DNA of 64,000 nucleotides, taken from positions 186,001-250,000 of the forward strand of contig NZ_RJKR01000012.1 in the NCBI RefSeq assembly GCF_003752025.1, given 5' to 3'. This DNA comes from Curtobacterium sp. PhB115. GTDB lineage: Bacteria > Actinomycetota > Actinomycetes > Actinomycetales > Microbacteriaceae. Below are positions 33,440 through 45,400 of this stretch, piece after piece. Numbering within the stretch: the first letter of the stretch is position 1; each line of letters begins with the position of its first letter. The notes under the pieces are model-generated. The model searched no databases and was not told the origin of the DNA. It saw only the letters and a program-made list of their open reading frames with translations. Position numbers and translations under genes: made by a program.

Positions 33440-35068
33440 ATGGCAGACATCACCATCAGCCCCGATGAGATCCGTGATGCCCTGAAGGACTTCGTCTCGA
33501 ACTACGAGCCGACGAAGGCCTCCACGGCCGAGGTCGGGCACGTCACCGACGCCGGTGACGGCATCGCGCACGTCGAGGGCCTCCCCGGCGTCATGGCCAA
33601 CGAGCTCATCCGCTTCGCGGACGGCACGCTCGGCCTCGCGCAGAACCTCGACGAAGACGAGATCGGCGCGATCGTGCTCGGCGAGTTCGCCGGTATCGAA
33701 GAAGGCATGGAAGTCACGCGCACCGGCGAGGTCCTCTCGGCCCCCGTCGGCGACGGCTTCCTCGGCCGCGTCGTCGACCCGCTCGGCGCTCCGATCGACG
33801 GTCTCGGCGAGATCGCCGCAGAGGGCCGTCGTGCACTCGAGCTCCAGGCCCCCGGCGTCATGTCGCGCAAGTCGGTCCACGAGCCGCTGCAGACCGGCAT
33901 CAAGGCCATCGACGCGATGATCCCCGTCGGCCGCGGTCAGCGTCAGCTGATCATCGGCGACCGCCAGACCGGCAAGACGGCCATCGCGATCGACACGATC
34001 ATCAACCAGAAGGCCAACTGGGAGTCCGGCGACGAGGACAAGCAGGTTCGCTGCATCTACGTCGCCATCGGTCAGAAGGGCTCCACGATCGCCTCCGTCA
34101 AGGGCGCGCTCGAGGACGCCGGTGCGATGGAGTACACCACCATCGTCGCCGCCCCGGCCTCCGACCCGGCTGGCTTCAAGTACCTCGCCCCGTACACCGG
34201 TTCGGCCATCGGCCAGCACTGGATGTACGCCGGCAAGCACGTCCTCATCATCTTCGATGACCTGTCGAAGCAGGCCGAGGCCTACCGTGCGGTGTCGCTC
34301 CTCCTGCGTCGTCCGCCGGGCCGCGAGGCCTACCCGGGTGACGTCTTCTACCTGCACTCCCGTCTGCTGGAGCGTTGCGCGAAGCTGTCCGACGAGCTCG
34401 GCGCCGGCTCGATGACGGGTCTCCCGATCATCGAGACCAAGGCGAACGACGTCTCGGCGTACATCCCGACCAACGTCATCTCCATCACCGACGGCCAGAT
34501 CTTCCTGCAGTCGGACCTCTTCAACGCGAACCAGCGTCCGGCCGTCGACGTGGGCATCTCGGTGTCCCGCGTCGGTGGTGACGCCCAGGTGAAGTCGATC
34601 AAGAAGGTCTCCGGCACGCTGAAGCTCGAGCTGGCGCAGTACCGCTCCCTCGAGGCGTTCGCGATGTTCGCGTCCGACCTCGACCAGGCGTCGCGTCGTC
34701 AGCTGGACCGTGGTGCGCGTCTGACCGAGCTCCTCAAGCAGCCGCAGTACTCGCCGTACCCGGTCGAGGAGCAGGTCGTCTCGATCTGGGCCGGCACGAA
34801 CGGCAAGCTCGACACCGTCCCGGTGCCGGACGTGCTCCGCTTCGAGTCCGAGCTGCTCGACCACCTGCGTCGCAACTCCGACGTCCTCACGACGCTGCGC
34901 GAGACGAACCAGCTCAGCGACGACACGGTCGCCGAGATGTCGAAGCAGATCGACGAGTTCACGAAGAGCTTCCAGACGAGCGACGGCAAGACCCTCGGTT
35001 CCGAGCAGTTCGACGCGGCAGACGCCGAGGACGTCGACCAGGAGCAGATCGTCAAGGGTCGTCGCTAG
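33440..35068 (+). CDS. atpA: ATP synthase F1 subunit alpha
   Basis: 542-residue non-catalytic nucleotide-binding subunit of the F1 hexamer. Seen: beta-barrel N-domain, P-loop GDRQTGKTA near 174, the sequence [28 protein letters not shown] with Walker [23 protein letters not shown], the arginine finger in [11 protein letters not shown], and a C-terminal helical domain with an acidic extension. ATG with ribosome site CAAGGAAA. Adjacent atpG begins at the next base after the stop. Confidence 0.98.
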   Translation: MADITISPDEIRDALKDFVSNYEPTKASTAEVGHVTDAGDGIAHVEGLPGVMANELIRFADGTLGLAQNLDEDEIGAIVLGEFAGIEEGMEVTRTGEVLSAPVGDGFLGRVVDPLGAPIDGLGEIAAEGRRALELQAPGVMSRKSVHEPLQTGIKAIDAMIPVGRGQRQLIIGDRQTGKTAIAIDTIINQKANWESGDEDKQVRCIYVAIGQKGSTIASVKGALEDAGAMEYTTIVAAPASDPAGFKYLAPYTGSAIGQHWMYAGKHVLIIFDDLSKQAEAYRAVSLLLRRPPGREAYPGDVFYLHSRLLERCAKLSDELGAGSMTGLPIIETKANDVSAYIPTNVISITDGQIFLQSDLFNANQRPAVDVGISVSRVGGDAQVKSIKKVSGTLKLELAQYRSLEAFAMFASDLDQASRRQLDRGARLTELLKQPQYSPYPVEEQVVSIWAGTNGKLDTVPVPDVLRFESELLDHLRRNSDVLTTLRETNQLSDDTVAEMSKQIDEFTKSFQTSDGKTLGSEQFDAADAEDVDQEQIVKGRR

Positions 35069-37473
<2,405 letters not shown>

Positions 37474-37474
37474 C

Positions 37475-37738
37475 ATGGCGGGTCTCACCGTGAGCGTCGT
37501 CTCGGCCGACCGCGAGGTCTGGTCGGGCGACACCACCATGGTCGTCGCACGCACGACAGAGGGCCAGATCGGCATCCTCGCCGGACACGAGCCGATGCTC
37601 GCGATCCTGGCGCAGGGTCAGGTCCGCATCACGCGGGCCGACGGGTCGACCGTCGCGGTCGACGCCGAGGACGGCTTCCTGTCGGTCGAGCACGACACGG
37701 TGACGATCGTCGCGCGGCAGGCCGCGCTGGCGTCCTGA
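37475..37738 (+). CDS. atpC: ATP synthase F1 subunit epsilon
   Basis: 87-residue N-terminal beta-sandwich of epsilon only; the C-terminal helical hairpin that inhibits the enzyme in Escherichia coli is absent. Seen: LTVSVVSADREVWSGD and EGQIGILAGHEPMLAIL. This short form is typical for Microbacteriaceae. ATG one base past the atpD stop. Its own stop codon overlaps the CTG that I take as the yaaA start (CTGA). Confidence 0.95.
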   Translation: MAGLTVSVVSADREVWSGDTTMVVARTTEGQIGILAGHEPMLAILAQGQVRITRADGSTVAVDAEDGFLSVEHDTVTIVARQAALAS

Positions 37739-38505
37739 CCGGACTGACCGTCCTCCTCCCGCCTTCGGAGACGAAGCGGGAGGGTGGGGACACGGGCCGC
37801 ACGCTCGATCTGCGTGCGCTCTCGTTCCCGGAACTGATCGATGAGCGGGCCGCGGTGATCACCGCGGCCCGCTCCGTCAGTTCCGAGGAGTCCTCTGCCC
37901 GGGCGGCTCTGAAGCTCGGTCCGAAGTCCGTCTCCGAGCGCTTGCGCAACCTGGAGCTGGACACCTCGGGCACGATGCCGGCGATCGAGCGGTACACGGG
38001 GGTCCTCTACGACCCCCTCGTCGCGCAGGACGCGGACGACGCGACGCGCGCGTGGTGGTTCGATCACGTCGTCGTCCAGTCGGCCATGTTCGGCCCGATC
38101 GGCGCGGGGGACCCGATCCCGGCGTACCGGCTGTCGCACGACTCGCGGCTCGGCTCGCTGCGTCTCGCGTCGCACTGGCCGGCGGTCTCGTCGCGGGTCC
38201 TCGAGTCGCGCACGGACGGCCTCGTCCTCGACCTGCGGTCCGAGGGCTACCGCCAGCTCGGCCCGGTTCCCGGTGCGGTGGCACCGCGGGTCGTGAGCGT
38301 GGACGGCTCCGGTCGTCGTCGGGCGCTCAACCACTGGAACAAGACGGCCAAGGGTCGCCTCGTCGCGCTCCTCGGGCGCACCGGTGCCGACGTCTCGTCG
38401 ATGGAGGCCCTAGTCGCGTGGGCCGCCGAGTCCGGTGTCGTGTTCGAACGCGGCGACGACGGGTGGGACCTCGTCGCGGAGAGCCTCGAGCCCGTCGCCG
38501 TCTGA
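37735..38505 (+). CDS. yaaA: YaaA/DUF328 family protein (peroxide-stress related), CTG start
   Basis: 256-residue DUF328/UPF0246 protein. Known of the family: Escherichia coli YaaA lowers free iron and protects DNA during peroxide stress. Seen: N-terminal motif TVLLPPSETKREGGD, PAIERYTGVLYDPL, VVQSAMFGPIGAGDPIPAYRLS, and C-terminal NKTAKGRLVALLGR. The motif LLPPSETK must be near the N-terminus, yet there is no ATG, GTG or TTG in frame between the far-upstream region and GTG 37855, which would cut off 40 conserved residues. The start is therefore CTG 37735 (overlapping the atpC stop) or CTG 37744. Co-transcribed with the atp operon, and ahead of its terminator. Confidence 0.85.
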   Translation: MTGLTVLLPPSETKREGGDTGRTLDLRALSFPELIDERAAVITAARSVSSEESSARAALKLGPKSVSERLRNLELDTSGTMPAIERYTGVLYDPLVAQDADDATRAWWFDHVVVQSAMFGPIGAGDPIPAYRLSHDSRLGSLRLASHWPAVSSRVLESRTDGLVLDLRSEGYRQLGPVPGAVAPRVVSVDGSGRRRALNHWNKTAKGRLVALLGRTGADVSSMEALVAWAAESGVVFERGDDGWDLVAESLEPVAV

Positions 38506-38517
38506 TCACGATCCCTC

Positions 38518-38557
38518 CGCCCCGCACAGTCCTTCCTCAACAGGACCGTGCGGGGCG
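38518..38557 (+). terminator. Terminator of the atp-yaaA operon
   Basis: Arms 38518-38533 (CGCCCCGCACAGTCCT) and 38542-38557 pair at 15 of 16 positions around the loop TCCTCAAC. It lies 12 bases past the yaaA stop and is followed by TCGTCGTT. Confidence 0.8.
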
Positions 38558-38622
38558 TCGTCGTTCCACAGATGGTCGGTTCACCCCGGCCTGGAGGCCC
38601 TGCTCGCGCTTCGATTGCGTGC

Positions 38623-39189
38623 ATGATCCCCAGCACCGCTCGTTCCGACCACGAGACCGCCGTCCGTTTCCCTCGCGAGATCGCCGCTGCGGTCACCCTC
38701 CCCGCCGCTGCGGCAGCGCTCGTGGCCGTCGGGACCGTCGGGACCGTCGGGCTCACGCCCGCCGCGGCGACCGCGATCGTCACCGCCTGCGGTGCTCTCG
38801 CGACGCGGATGGCGCTCGTCGGGTTCGTCGCGGATGTCGATGCCCCCGCCCCGCGGTCGATCCGGTCCTTCGATCCCTTCGACGACGCCGTGCCGCCGGC
38901 ACTCCTCGGGTTCGGCCCGGAGCCACCGCGCGACCGTGTGCGCACGGCGGGCGACCGGTGTGCTGAGTCGTGGCGGATGTGGCGCGCCGACGACGGTTCG
39001 CCGGACGCGGCCACGGGGGCTGCCGGAGCCCTGGCCGTCGGCGCGTGGTGCGCGTGGGCGCTGGGGTCGTCCGCCCGCGCCGAGACCCGGTCGCGGTACG
39101 CGCTCGAGACCCGTCCGGACGACCCGCTCGCCGGACTCGTGCTCCGGTCGGTCCTGGCGGACAGTCGCCCGTCGTGGGAGCGCCGCTGA
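38623..39189 (+). CDS. Unknown protein, possibly DUF4192-like
   Basis: 188-residue protein of uncertain family. Seen: a hydrophobic Ala/Val/Gly-rich stretch at about 22-65 (AAVTLPAAAAALVAVGTVG), a DPFDDAVPPALLGFGP turn, and a C-terminal helical repeat-like part (GALAVGAWCAWALGSSARAETRSRYALE, then DDPLAGLVLRSVLADSR) that resembles the end of DUF4192 proteins, which have TPR-like tails. ATG 38623 follows no strong ribosome site. It lies between the atp terminator and the FHA gene, and may be the first gene of the signalling block. Confidence 0.55.
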   Translation: MIPSTARSDHETAVRFPREIAAAVTLPAAAAALVAVGTVGTVGLTPAAATAIVTACGALATRMALVGFVADVDAPAPRSIRSFDPFDDAVPPALLGFGPEPPRDRVRTAGDRCAESWRMWRADDGSPDAATGAAGALAVGAWCAWALGSSARAETRSRYALETRPDDPLAGLVLRSVLADSRPSWERR

Positions 39190-39210
39190 TGCCGAGCGGA
39201 CCGCATCGTC

Positions 39211-39216
39211 TACGGT
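39211..39216 (+). promoter_or_regulatory. -10 box TACGGT for the FHA-PP2C pair
   Basis: TACGGT 29 bases before the TTG at 39245. The predicted leader contains GAAGGGGA at 39233-39240, four bases before the TTG, which decides the start in favour of TTG over the GTG at 39215. Confidence 0.45.
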
Positions 39217-39244
39217 GGAGTGGACCACGCTCGAAGGGGAACGG

Positions 39245-40036
39245 TTGCGCGACGACGACAACGACGACACCGTCATCCGACGACCCCGCGGCGCGCTCTC
39301 GAGCGACCGTGTCGGCGACGCCCTGGACGACACCGTCATCCGGCCGCCGGGAGACCCTGCCGATGCGGGGTCGCCCCTGGACGACACCGTCATCCGTGCC
39401 CCCGGCTCCCGGCCCACGCTCGAGCCGATCCCCGCTGCGCCCGGCGCCGCTGTGGCCGGAGTCGACGCGCCCGACCTCGACGCGCCAGACCTCGACGACA
39501 CCGTCGTCCGTGCACCAGGGCGACCACCCGGAGCGCCGAGCCGGTCCGGTCCTGGTGATCCGGGCCTCCCGGCCACCGCGTCCACCGAGCCCGCGCGACG
39601 TGTGCCGTCGGTGCGGATCGCCGACCGGACGTTCCGACTCGACCGGCCGGTCGTCGTCGGCCGTCGGCCGTCGTTGCCGCGCGTCGCGCACGGAACGGAA
39701 CCGGAACTCGTCACGGTGCGGTCGTCGAACGGCCAGGTGTCGTCGACGCACGTCCGACTGCACGCCGAGGGCGAGGCCGTCGTCGTGCAGGACCTCCGTT
39801 CGACGAACGGCACCGTCATCCGACCGGCCGGCGCCCCCGCGTACCGCATGCCGTCGGGTGCGTCGATCGTCGCGCTGACGGGTACGGTAGTCGAGATCGG
39901 TGACGGCAACGCCATCGAGGTCCTGTCCCCGTACCTCCGGGTCGCACCGACGACGGACGGACTCCCACCGGTTCCCCCGTGGCCCACCGATCAGACAGCA
40001 CACGGCACGCCCCGAACCCCCAGAGAGCGATCCTGA
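39245..40036 (+). CDS. FHA-domain protein with repeated DDTVIR motifs
   Basis: 263-residue signalling protein. The N-terminal half is disordered and carries four copies of a motif DDTV[IV]RxPG (near residues 6, 26, 43 and 82). The C-terminal half is a FHA phosphothreonine-binding domain (about 125-240) with VVVGRRPSLP, RSSNGQVSSTHVRLHAEG and DLRSTNGTVIR, where the Arg, the SSxH and the SxNG residues expected for phosphopeptide binding are present. I infer that the nearby kinase phosphorylates the repeated threonines and the FHA domain reads them, within or between molecules. TTG start with ribosome site GAAGGGGA; the PP2C phosphatase gene follows after 3 bases. Confidence 0.8.
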   Translation: MRDDDNDDTVIRRPRGALSSDRVGDALDDTVIRPPGDPADAGSPLDDTVIRAPGSRPTLEPIPAAPGAAVAGVDAPDLDAPDLDDTVVRAPGRPPGAPSRSGPGDPGLPATASTEPARRVPSVRIADRTFRLDRPVVVGRRPSLPRVAHGTEPELVTVRSSNGQVSSTHVRLHAEGEAVVVQDLRSTNGTVIRPAGAPAYRMPSGASIVALTGTVVEIGDGNAIEVLSPYLRVAPTTDGLPPVPPWPTDQTAHGTPRTPRERS

Positions 40037-40039
40037 AAC

Positions 40040-40861
40040 GTGACCGAACTCGGCCGAGCAGCGACTGCGCACGCCATCGACGTCCCCGGTGCCGACGGTG
40101 CCTCCCTCACCCTCTCGTGGGGAGCAGCGACCGACGTCGGACGTCGTCGTGACCACAACGAGGACAGCTACATCGTCGGGGCGCCGTTCTTCGTCGTCGC
40201 GGACGGCATGGGCGGCCACCTCGCGGGGGACCGCGCGAGCGACGCCGTCGTGCGTCGACTCGAGCAGATCACCCACGAGCCCTTCACGACTCGGCAGGGC
40301 ATCCAGCGTGCGCTGCTGCTCGCCACGGCGGACATCGAGCGCGCCGCCGGTGGCAACGCGATCGGCGCCGGCACCACCGTCACGGGCATCGCGCTCGTCG
40401 CCTCCCTCGGGCAGCCTGCCGCGCTGGTGTTCAACGTCGGTGACTCACGGACCTACCGGATCGAGGACGGCGTGCTGCGCCGGGTCACGGTCGACCACTC
40501 GGTGGTGCAGGAGATGGTGGACGCCGGTCTGCTCCGTGCCGAGGACGCCGAGCAGCACCCGGACAGCAACGTCATCACCCGTGCCGTCGGGTTCGGCGAG
40601 CCGCCGGCACCGGACTGGTGGACCCTGCCGCTCCGCGCCGGTGACCGCTACATCGTGTGTTCCGACGGCCTCACGAAGGAGCTCGGCGATGCCGGCATCG
40701 GGCGCATCGCAGCACGGGTGCCCGGCGCCCAGGAGCTCGCCGAGCGACTCGTCGGCGACGCCGTGATCGCCGGTGGGCGCGACAACGTGACGGTCGTCGT
40801 GCTCCAGGTCGATGCCGCCCCCGACGACGGCGACCTCGAGGACACGCTGCCCCGGCACTGA
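40040..40861 (+). CDS. PP2C-family Ser/Thr protein phosphatase
   Basis: 273-residue cytoplasmic metal-dependent phosphatase. Seen: motif 1 GRRRDHNEDSYIVG, motif 2 FFVVADGMGGHLAGD with the metal Asp, VFNVGDSRTYRIEDG, VTVDHSVVQEMVDAG, NVITRAVGFG, YIVCSDGLTKELGD, and GRDNVTVVVLQVD. All metal ligands are present. No membrane span. GTG start 3 bases past the FHA gene. It should reverse the action of the kinase encoded 133 bases downstream. Confidence 0.93.
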   Translation: MTELGRAATAHAIDVPGADGASLTLSWGAATDVGRRRDHNEDSYIVGAPFFVVADGMGGHLAGDRASDAVVRRLEQITHEPFTTRQGIQRALLLATADIERAAGGNAIGAGTTVTGIALVASLGQPAALVFNVGDSRTYRIEDGVLRRVTVDHSVVQEMVDAGLLRAEDAEQHPDSNVITRAVGFGEPPAPDWWTLPLRAGDRYIVCSDGLTKELGDAGIGRIAARVPGAQELAERLVGDAVIAGGRDNVTVVVLQVDAAPDDGDLEDTLPRH

Positions 40862-40867
40862 GGAGAC

Positions 40868-40882
40868 CCCCCGAACTGGGGG
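40868..40882 (+). terminator. Weak hairpin after the PP2C gene
   Basis: CCCCC (40868-40872) and GGGGG (40878-40882) around GAACT, 6 bases past the PP2C stop. Short, so only a possible attenuator before the kinase promoter. Confidence 0.3.
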
Positions 40883-40936
40883 ACTCGGCCGTCGCTCCGT
40901 GCAGCAGAGTGCGGAATGTCGGTCACCAACGGTTCG

Positions 40937-40942
40937 TAGAAT
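40937..40942 (+). promoter_or_regulatory. -10 box TAGAAT for the kinase operon
   Basis: TAGAAT with a leader of about 45 bases that ends in the purine-rich ribosome site GGGGGAGGAGAGG ahead of ATG 40994. No convincing -35 box. Confidence 0.5.
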
Positions 40943-40993
40943 GACTGGGCCACGACGAGAGAGCTGGCCGCTCGGCCGGGGGAGGAGAGGACC

Positions 40994-42406
40994 ATGGCGC
41001 GACGCCTGCCGTCCAACCCGCCCGTGATCGGTGGGTTCAGTCCCGTGCACGTCCTCGGCTCCGGCGGGTTCGCCGACGTGTTCCTCTACGAGCAGGACAT
41101 GCCCCGGCGTCAGGTCGCGGTCAAGGTCCTCCTCGACGAGGTCGTCGACGACCGCGTCCGACAGATGTTCCAGGCCGAGGCCAACCTGATGGCGCGGCTC
41201 AGCACGCACCCCTCGATCCTCACCGTCTTCCAGGCGAGCGTCGCGGCCGACGGTCGTCCGTACCTCGTGATGGAGCTGTGCTCCTCGTCGCTGAGCGAAC
41301 GCTACCGCCGCGAACCGATCCCGGTGTCGGAGGTCCTCGCCATCGGGATCCGCATCGGGTCCGCGCTCGAGACCGCGCACCGCGAGGGCGTCCTGCACCG
41401 CGACATCAAGCCGTCGAACATCCTGCTCACGGCGTACGGCAACCCGGTCCTGTCCGACTTCGGCATCGCCGCGACGATCGGCGGCACCGACCCGGACGAG
41501 CCCATCGGCATGTCGATCCCGTGGTCCGCACCAGAGGTCCTCATCGACGAGTCGCGCGGCACGATCCAGTCCGAGGTCTACTCGCTCGCGGCCACCGTGT
41601 ACTCGCTGCTCGCCGGACGCAGCCCGTTCGAGATCCGCGGCGGCAAGAACGGTGCATCCGACCTGATGCACCGCATCGACAAGGGCGGCGTGAAGCCGAC
41701 CGGGCGCACGGACGTCCCACCGTCGCTCGAGCGGCTGCTCGCCACGGCTCTGTCCCGCAAGGTGCAGTCCCGCCCGGCCACCGTGATGGAGCTCGTCCGC
41801 GGGTTCCAGCAGGTCGAAGCCGAGCTCGGGATCCCGCAGACCGCGGCGGACGTCGCGGTCGAGGCCTGGGCGCTCGCGACGCCGACGCCCGATGGTGACC
41901 GCACGATGATCCGAGAGCTCCAGCCGCCGACGCGGGTCGGCGGACGCCGTCGGACGCGCCGGGCCGTGCAGGGTGGCGTCGTCGCGGGTGGATCGCAGAG
42001 CGTCGGGACCGTGCACCGGACGGGTTCGGTCACGCGTGCCCGTCGCCGCACGAAGTCGACGCTCGTGTGGGCGACCTCGCTCGCGGTCGTCGTGGTCGCC
42101 GCACTCGCCATCGCGACGGTCGTCGTCGTCGGTCGCCTCGGCACCGGTGCGATCCCGGTCGTCGCCGACGTCCGCGCCGAGCCGGCCGCCGAGTCCGTCT
42201 CCTTCACGTGGGCGGACCCGGGGCTCCGGAGCGGCGACACCTACGTGATCTCGTCCAACGGAGCCTCGAGCCAGCAGTCCGGCACGACCTTCGTGGTCTC
42301 CGGGCAGCGCGGCGACGAGGAGTGCATCGCCGTCGCGGTGAACCGTGACGGCAAGACGGGCGCCGCGAGCGCGCAGAAGTGCGCGACGATCGGGAGCGCC
42401 GGGTGA
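40994..42406 (+). CDS. Transmembrane Ser/Thr protein kinase
   Basis: 470-residue Hanks-type kinase. Seen: Gly loop GSGGFADVFL at 22-31, catalytic Lys44 in VAVKVL, HRDIKPSN with Asp137, DFG near 155, and APEVL. After the kinase domain (about 1-275) comes a linker with basic RRTRRAVQ, one membrane span WATSLAVVVVAALAIATVVV at about 359-378, and a small outside domain of about 85 residues that looks FnIII-like (VRAEPAAESVSFTWADPG). So it senses outside and signals inside; there are no PASTA domains. The giant Ig-like protein gene overlaps its stop (GTGA), hinting that the two outer parts contact one another. Confidence 0.94.
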   Translation: MARRLPSNPPVIGGFSPVHVLGSGGFADVFLYEQDMPRRQVAVKVLLDEVVDDRVRQMFQAEANLMARLSTHPSILTVFQASVAADGRPYLVMELCSSSLSERYRREPIPVSEVLAIGIRIGSALETAHREGVLHRDIKPSNILLTAYGNPVLSDFGIAATIGGTDPDEPIGMSIPWSAPEVLIDESRGTIQSEVYSLAATVYSLLAGRSPFEIRGGKNGASDLMHRIDKGGVKPTGRTDVPPSLERLLATALSRKVQSRPATVMELVRGFQQVEAELGIPQTAADVAVEAWALATPTPDGDRTMIRELQPPTRVGGRRRTRRAVQGGVVAGGSQSVGTVHRTGSVTRARRRTKSTLVWATSLAVVVVAALAIATVVVVGRLGTGAIPVVADVRAEPAAESVSFTWADPGLRSGDTYVISSNGASSQQSGTTFVVSGQRGDEECIAVAVNRDGKTGAASAQKCATIGSAG

Positions 42407-45400
42407 TCCGCGCCTTCCTCGCGAAGCACCGTTCCGCTGCGATCACGACGGGGGCTTCCGTACTCGTCGCCGCGGTCGTCGCCACCACCGCCATCGTCTC
42501 GACGGGCTACCACACGCAGCGCGTCGACCTCGGCGACGGCACCGTGTGGGTACCGTCCGCCGAGTACGGCGCGATCGGCCGCGCGAACACCGGCGTCCTC
42601 CAGCTCAACACCGCCGTCGAGACAGCGAGCGACGACCTCTCCGTGCTCCAGCGCGGGGCGACCGTCTACAGCGTCGACGAGACGAAGGGCACCGTCGCGA
42701 AGGTCGACGTCGCGGACGCCACCGTCGGCGACGCGGTCACGCTGCCTGCCGGCACCCCGCAGGTCTTCTTCGCCGGCGACACCGCGGTGATCGGCAACGG
42801 TGACACCGGCGAGCTCTGGGCGACGCCCGCCGCCGACCTCGCCGAGTTCGACGCCTCCACCAAGGCCGACCTGACCCTCGGCGCCGACGCCGTCTTCGAC
42901 GCCTCGGACGGCCACGTGGCCGTGTTCTCCGCGAAGACGGGCACGGCGTCGCTCGTCGACGTCGGCACGACGCTCACCGTCGACCAGCGGTGGAAGGTCG
43001 ACACGGACCGGGGCGACGACTACCAGGTCGCGACGTTCGACCGCCACCTCGCCGTCCTCGACCGCACGAGCGGTGCGCTCTCGATCGACGGCCGCACGGT
43101 CGAGCTCGGCGACCGCGTCGGGACGTCCCCGGCACTGCAGCGCTCGTCGGACAGTTCCACGCAGGTCACCGTCGCCGGGACGGCCGGCATCGTCCGGGTG
43201 AGCGCGTCGGGGAACGTCGACGCCACGTCGCTGCAGGTGTCCGGTCGCGCGGCACGCCCGTACGTCGACGGGTCCTGCACCTACGCCGCGTGGGCCGGTG
43301 GGCAGGCGCTCGACACGTGCTCGGGCAGTGCGCTCCAGCGGCTCGCGAGCACCGGCGGCACGAGCGAGATGCAGATCCTGCACAACGGGCAGACGATCGT
43401 CGCGAACGACCCGTCGAGCGGACGGTCCTGGGCGATCGACCGGAGCGGGCAGCTCATCGACAACTGGGCCGACCTGATCAAGCAGGACGACGAACAGCAG
43501 CAGGAGCAGGTCTCCGACGACGACCCCGAGGTCGACAAGGACCAGAAGCCGCCGGTCGCGGTCGACGACGACCTGGGCGCGCGTCCCGGACGCACCACGA
43601 GCCTGCCGGTCCTGCTCAACGACTACGACCCGAACGGCGACCCGATCATCGTGTCCGAGGTCGGGACGATCCCGGACTCCGCCGGTCGCGTCGCCATCGT
43701 GGCCGACGGGCAACGACTCCAGGTGACGCTGTCGTCCCGCGCCACCGGGACCGTGACGTTCCCGTACACGATCACCGACGGCAACGGCGGGTCCGACACC
43801 GCGACCGTCCGGGTCACGGTCCGACCCGAGACGGTGAACGAGGCGCCACGGCAGGTCCGGGACACCTCGGCCGACGTCGTCGAGAACGGGCACGTCGTCA
43901 CGAACGTCCTCGGCGACTGGGTGGACCCCGACGGAGACCCCGTCTACCTGAAGTCCGCGACCGCCTCCGACGGCGACCGCGTGTCGACGACGCCGGACGG
44001 TCTGCTCGACTACCGCAACGACAGCGGCCGCACCGGCGACCGCTCAGTCCAGCTCGTCGTGAGCGACGGCCGGGCCGACGGACGCGGCTCCGTCACCGTC
44101 CACGTGGCGAAGCAGGGCAGCGTGCCGCTCCGGGCCGACCCGTTCCCCGTGCAGGGCTACGCCGGCAAGGCGTTCACGGCCGACCCGCTCGACCACGTCC
44201 GCGGCGGCAACGGCACCGTCACCCTGACGAGCGTCTCCTCCGTCTCCGGCCTGACGGTGACCCCGAGCTACGACGCCGGGACCTTCCGTGTGCAGGGCGC
44301 GTCGGCGGGGGACCACCAGCTCGAGTACACGGTGACCGACGGCGTGAAGACCTCGAGCGGCATCGTGCGGGTGACGATCCTCGCGCCGCCGGATGCCTCC
44401 TCCGCGCCCATCACCACGCCGAAGACGGTGTTCGTCAACACGCTGTCCACGAAGGACACCGACGTGACGGCCACGGACATCGACCCGGCGGGTGGCGTCC
44501 TGCTCGTGACCGCGCTCGACGGTCCGGCCAGGGGCAGCGGCGTCCGTGCGAGCATCCTCGACCAGCACACCGTGCGGGTCACGCTCACCACACCGCTCGA
44601 CGGCCCGGTGTCGTTCGGGTACACCGAGACGAACGGACTCGCCTCGTCGACCGGCACGATCACCGTCGTGGAGATCCCGCGGCCGGACCGCATCCAGCCG
44701 CCCGTCGCGCAACCGGACACCGCGACCGTGCGCGTCGGCGACGTCGCGAACATCGACGTCCTGGCGAACGACACCCAGCCCGAGGGCGAGCCGCTGACGC
44801 TCCAGCCCGACCTGGTGCAGAACGTGCCGGGTGACGGTGGGCTGCTGTTCGCGTCCGGCGACCACCTGCGCTACCTCGCACCGAAGACCCCGGGCAACTA
44901 CACCGCCGTCTACCGGGTCGCCGGGCCCGACGGCCAGTACGCCGACGCTGCGGTGTCCATCTCGGTGCGCGAGCGGGACGCGGCGACGAACAACCCGCCG
45001 GTGCCGCAGACCGTCACCGCACGGGTCGTCGCCGGCTCGTCGGTCCGCATCTCGGTGCCGCTGAACGGGATCGACCCGGACGGCGACTCCGTGCAGCTCG
45101 TGGGCGTCGGCTCCAACCCGGACAAGGGGTCCGTCACGGACGTCGCCTCGGACGCGCTGACCTACGAGGCCGGCGACTACTCCGCCGGCACCGACGAGTT
45201 CACCTACACGGTCGTCGACGCCCTGGGCTCCCGGGCGACCGGGACCGTCCGCGTCGGCATCGCACCGCGTGCCGAGCAGGCGTCGAACCCCGTCGCCGAG
45301 GCCGACCACGTCACGATCCGACCCGGCGGTTCGGTCACCGTCCGCGTGCTGCAGAACGACTCCGACCCCGAGGGCGGTCTGCTCACGGTGACCGGAGCCG

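Noticed and set aside
37855-38505. Shortened yaaA beginning at GTG 37855
   Set aside because: It would lose the conserved N-terminal LLPPSETK motif that is present in frame upstream from CTG 37735.
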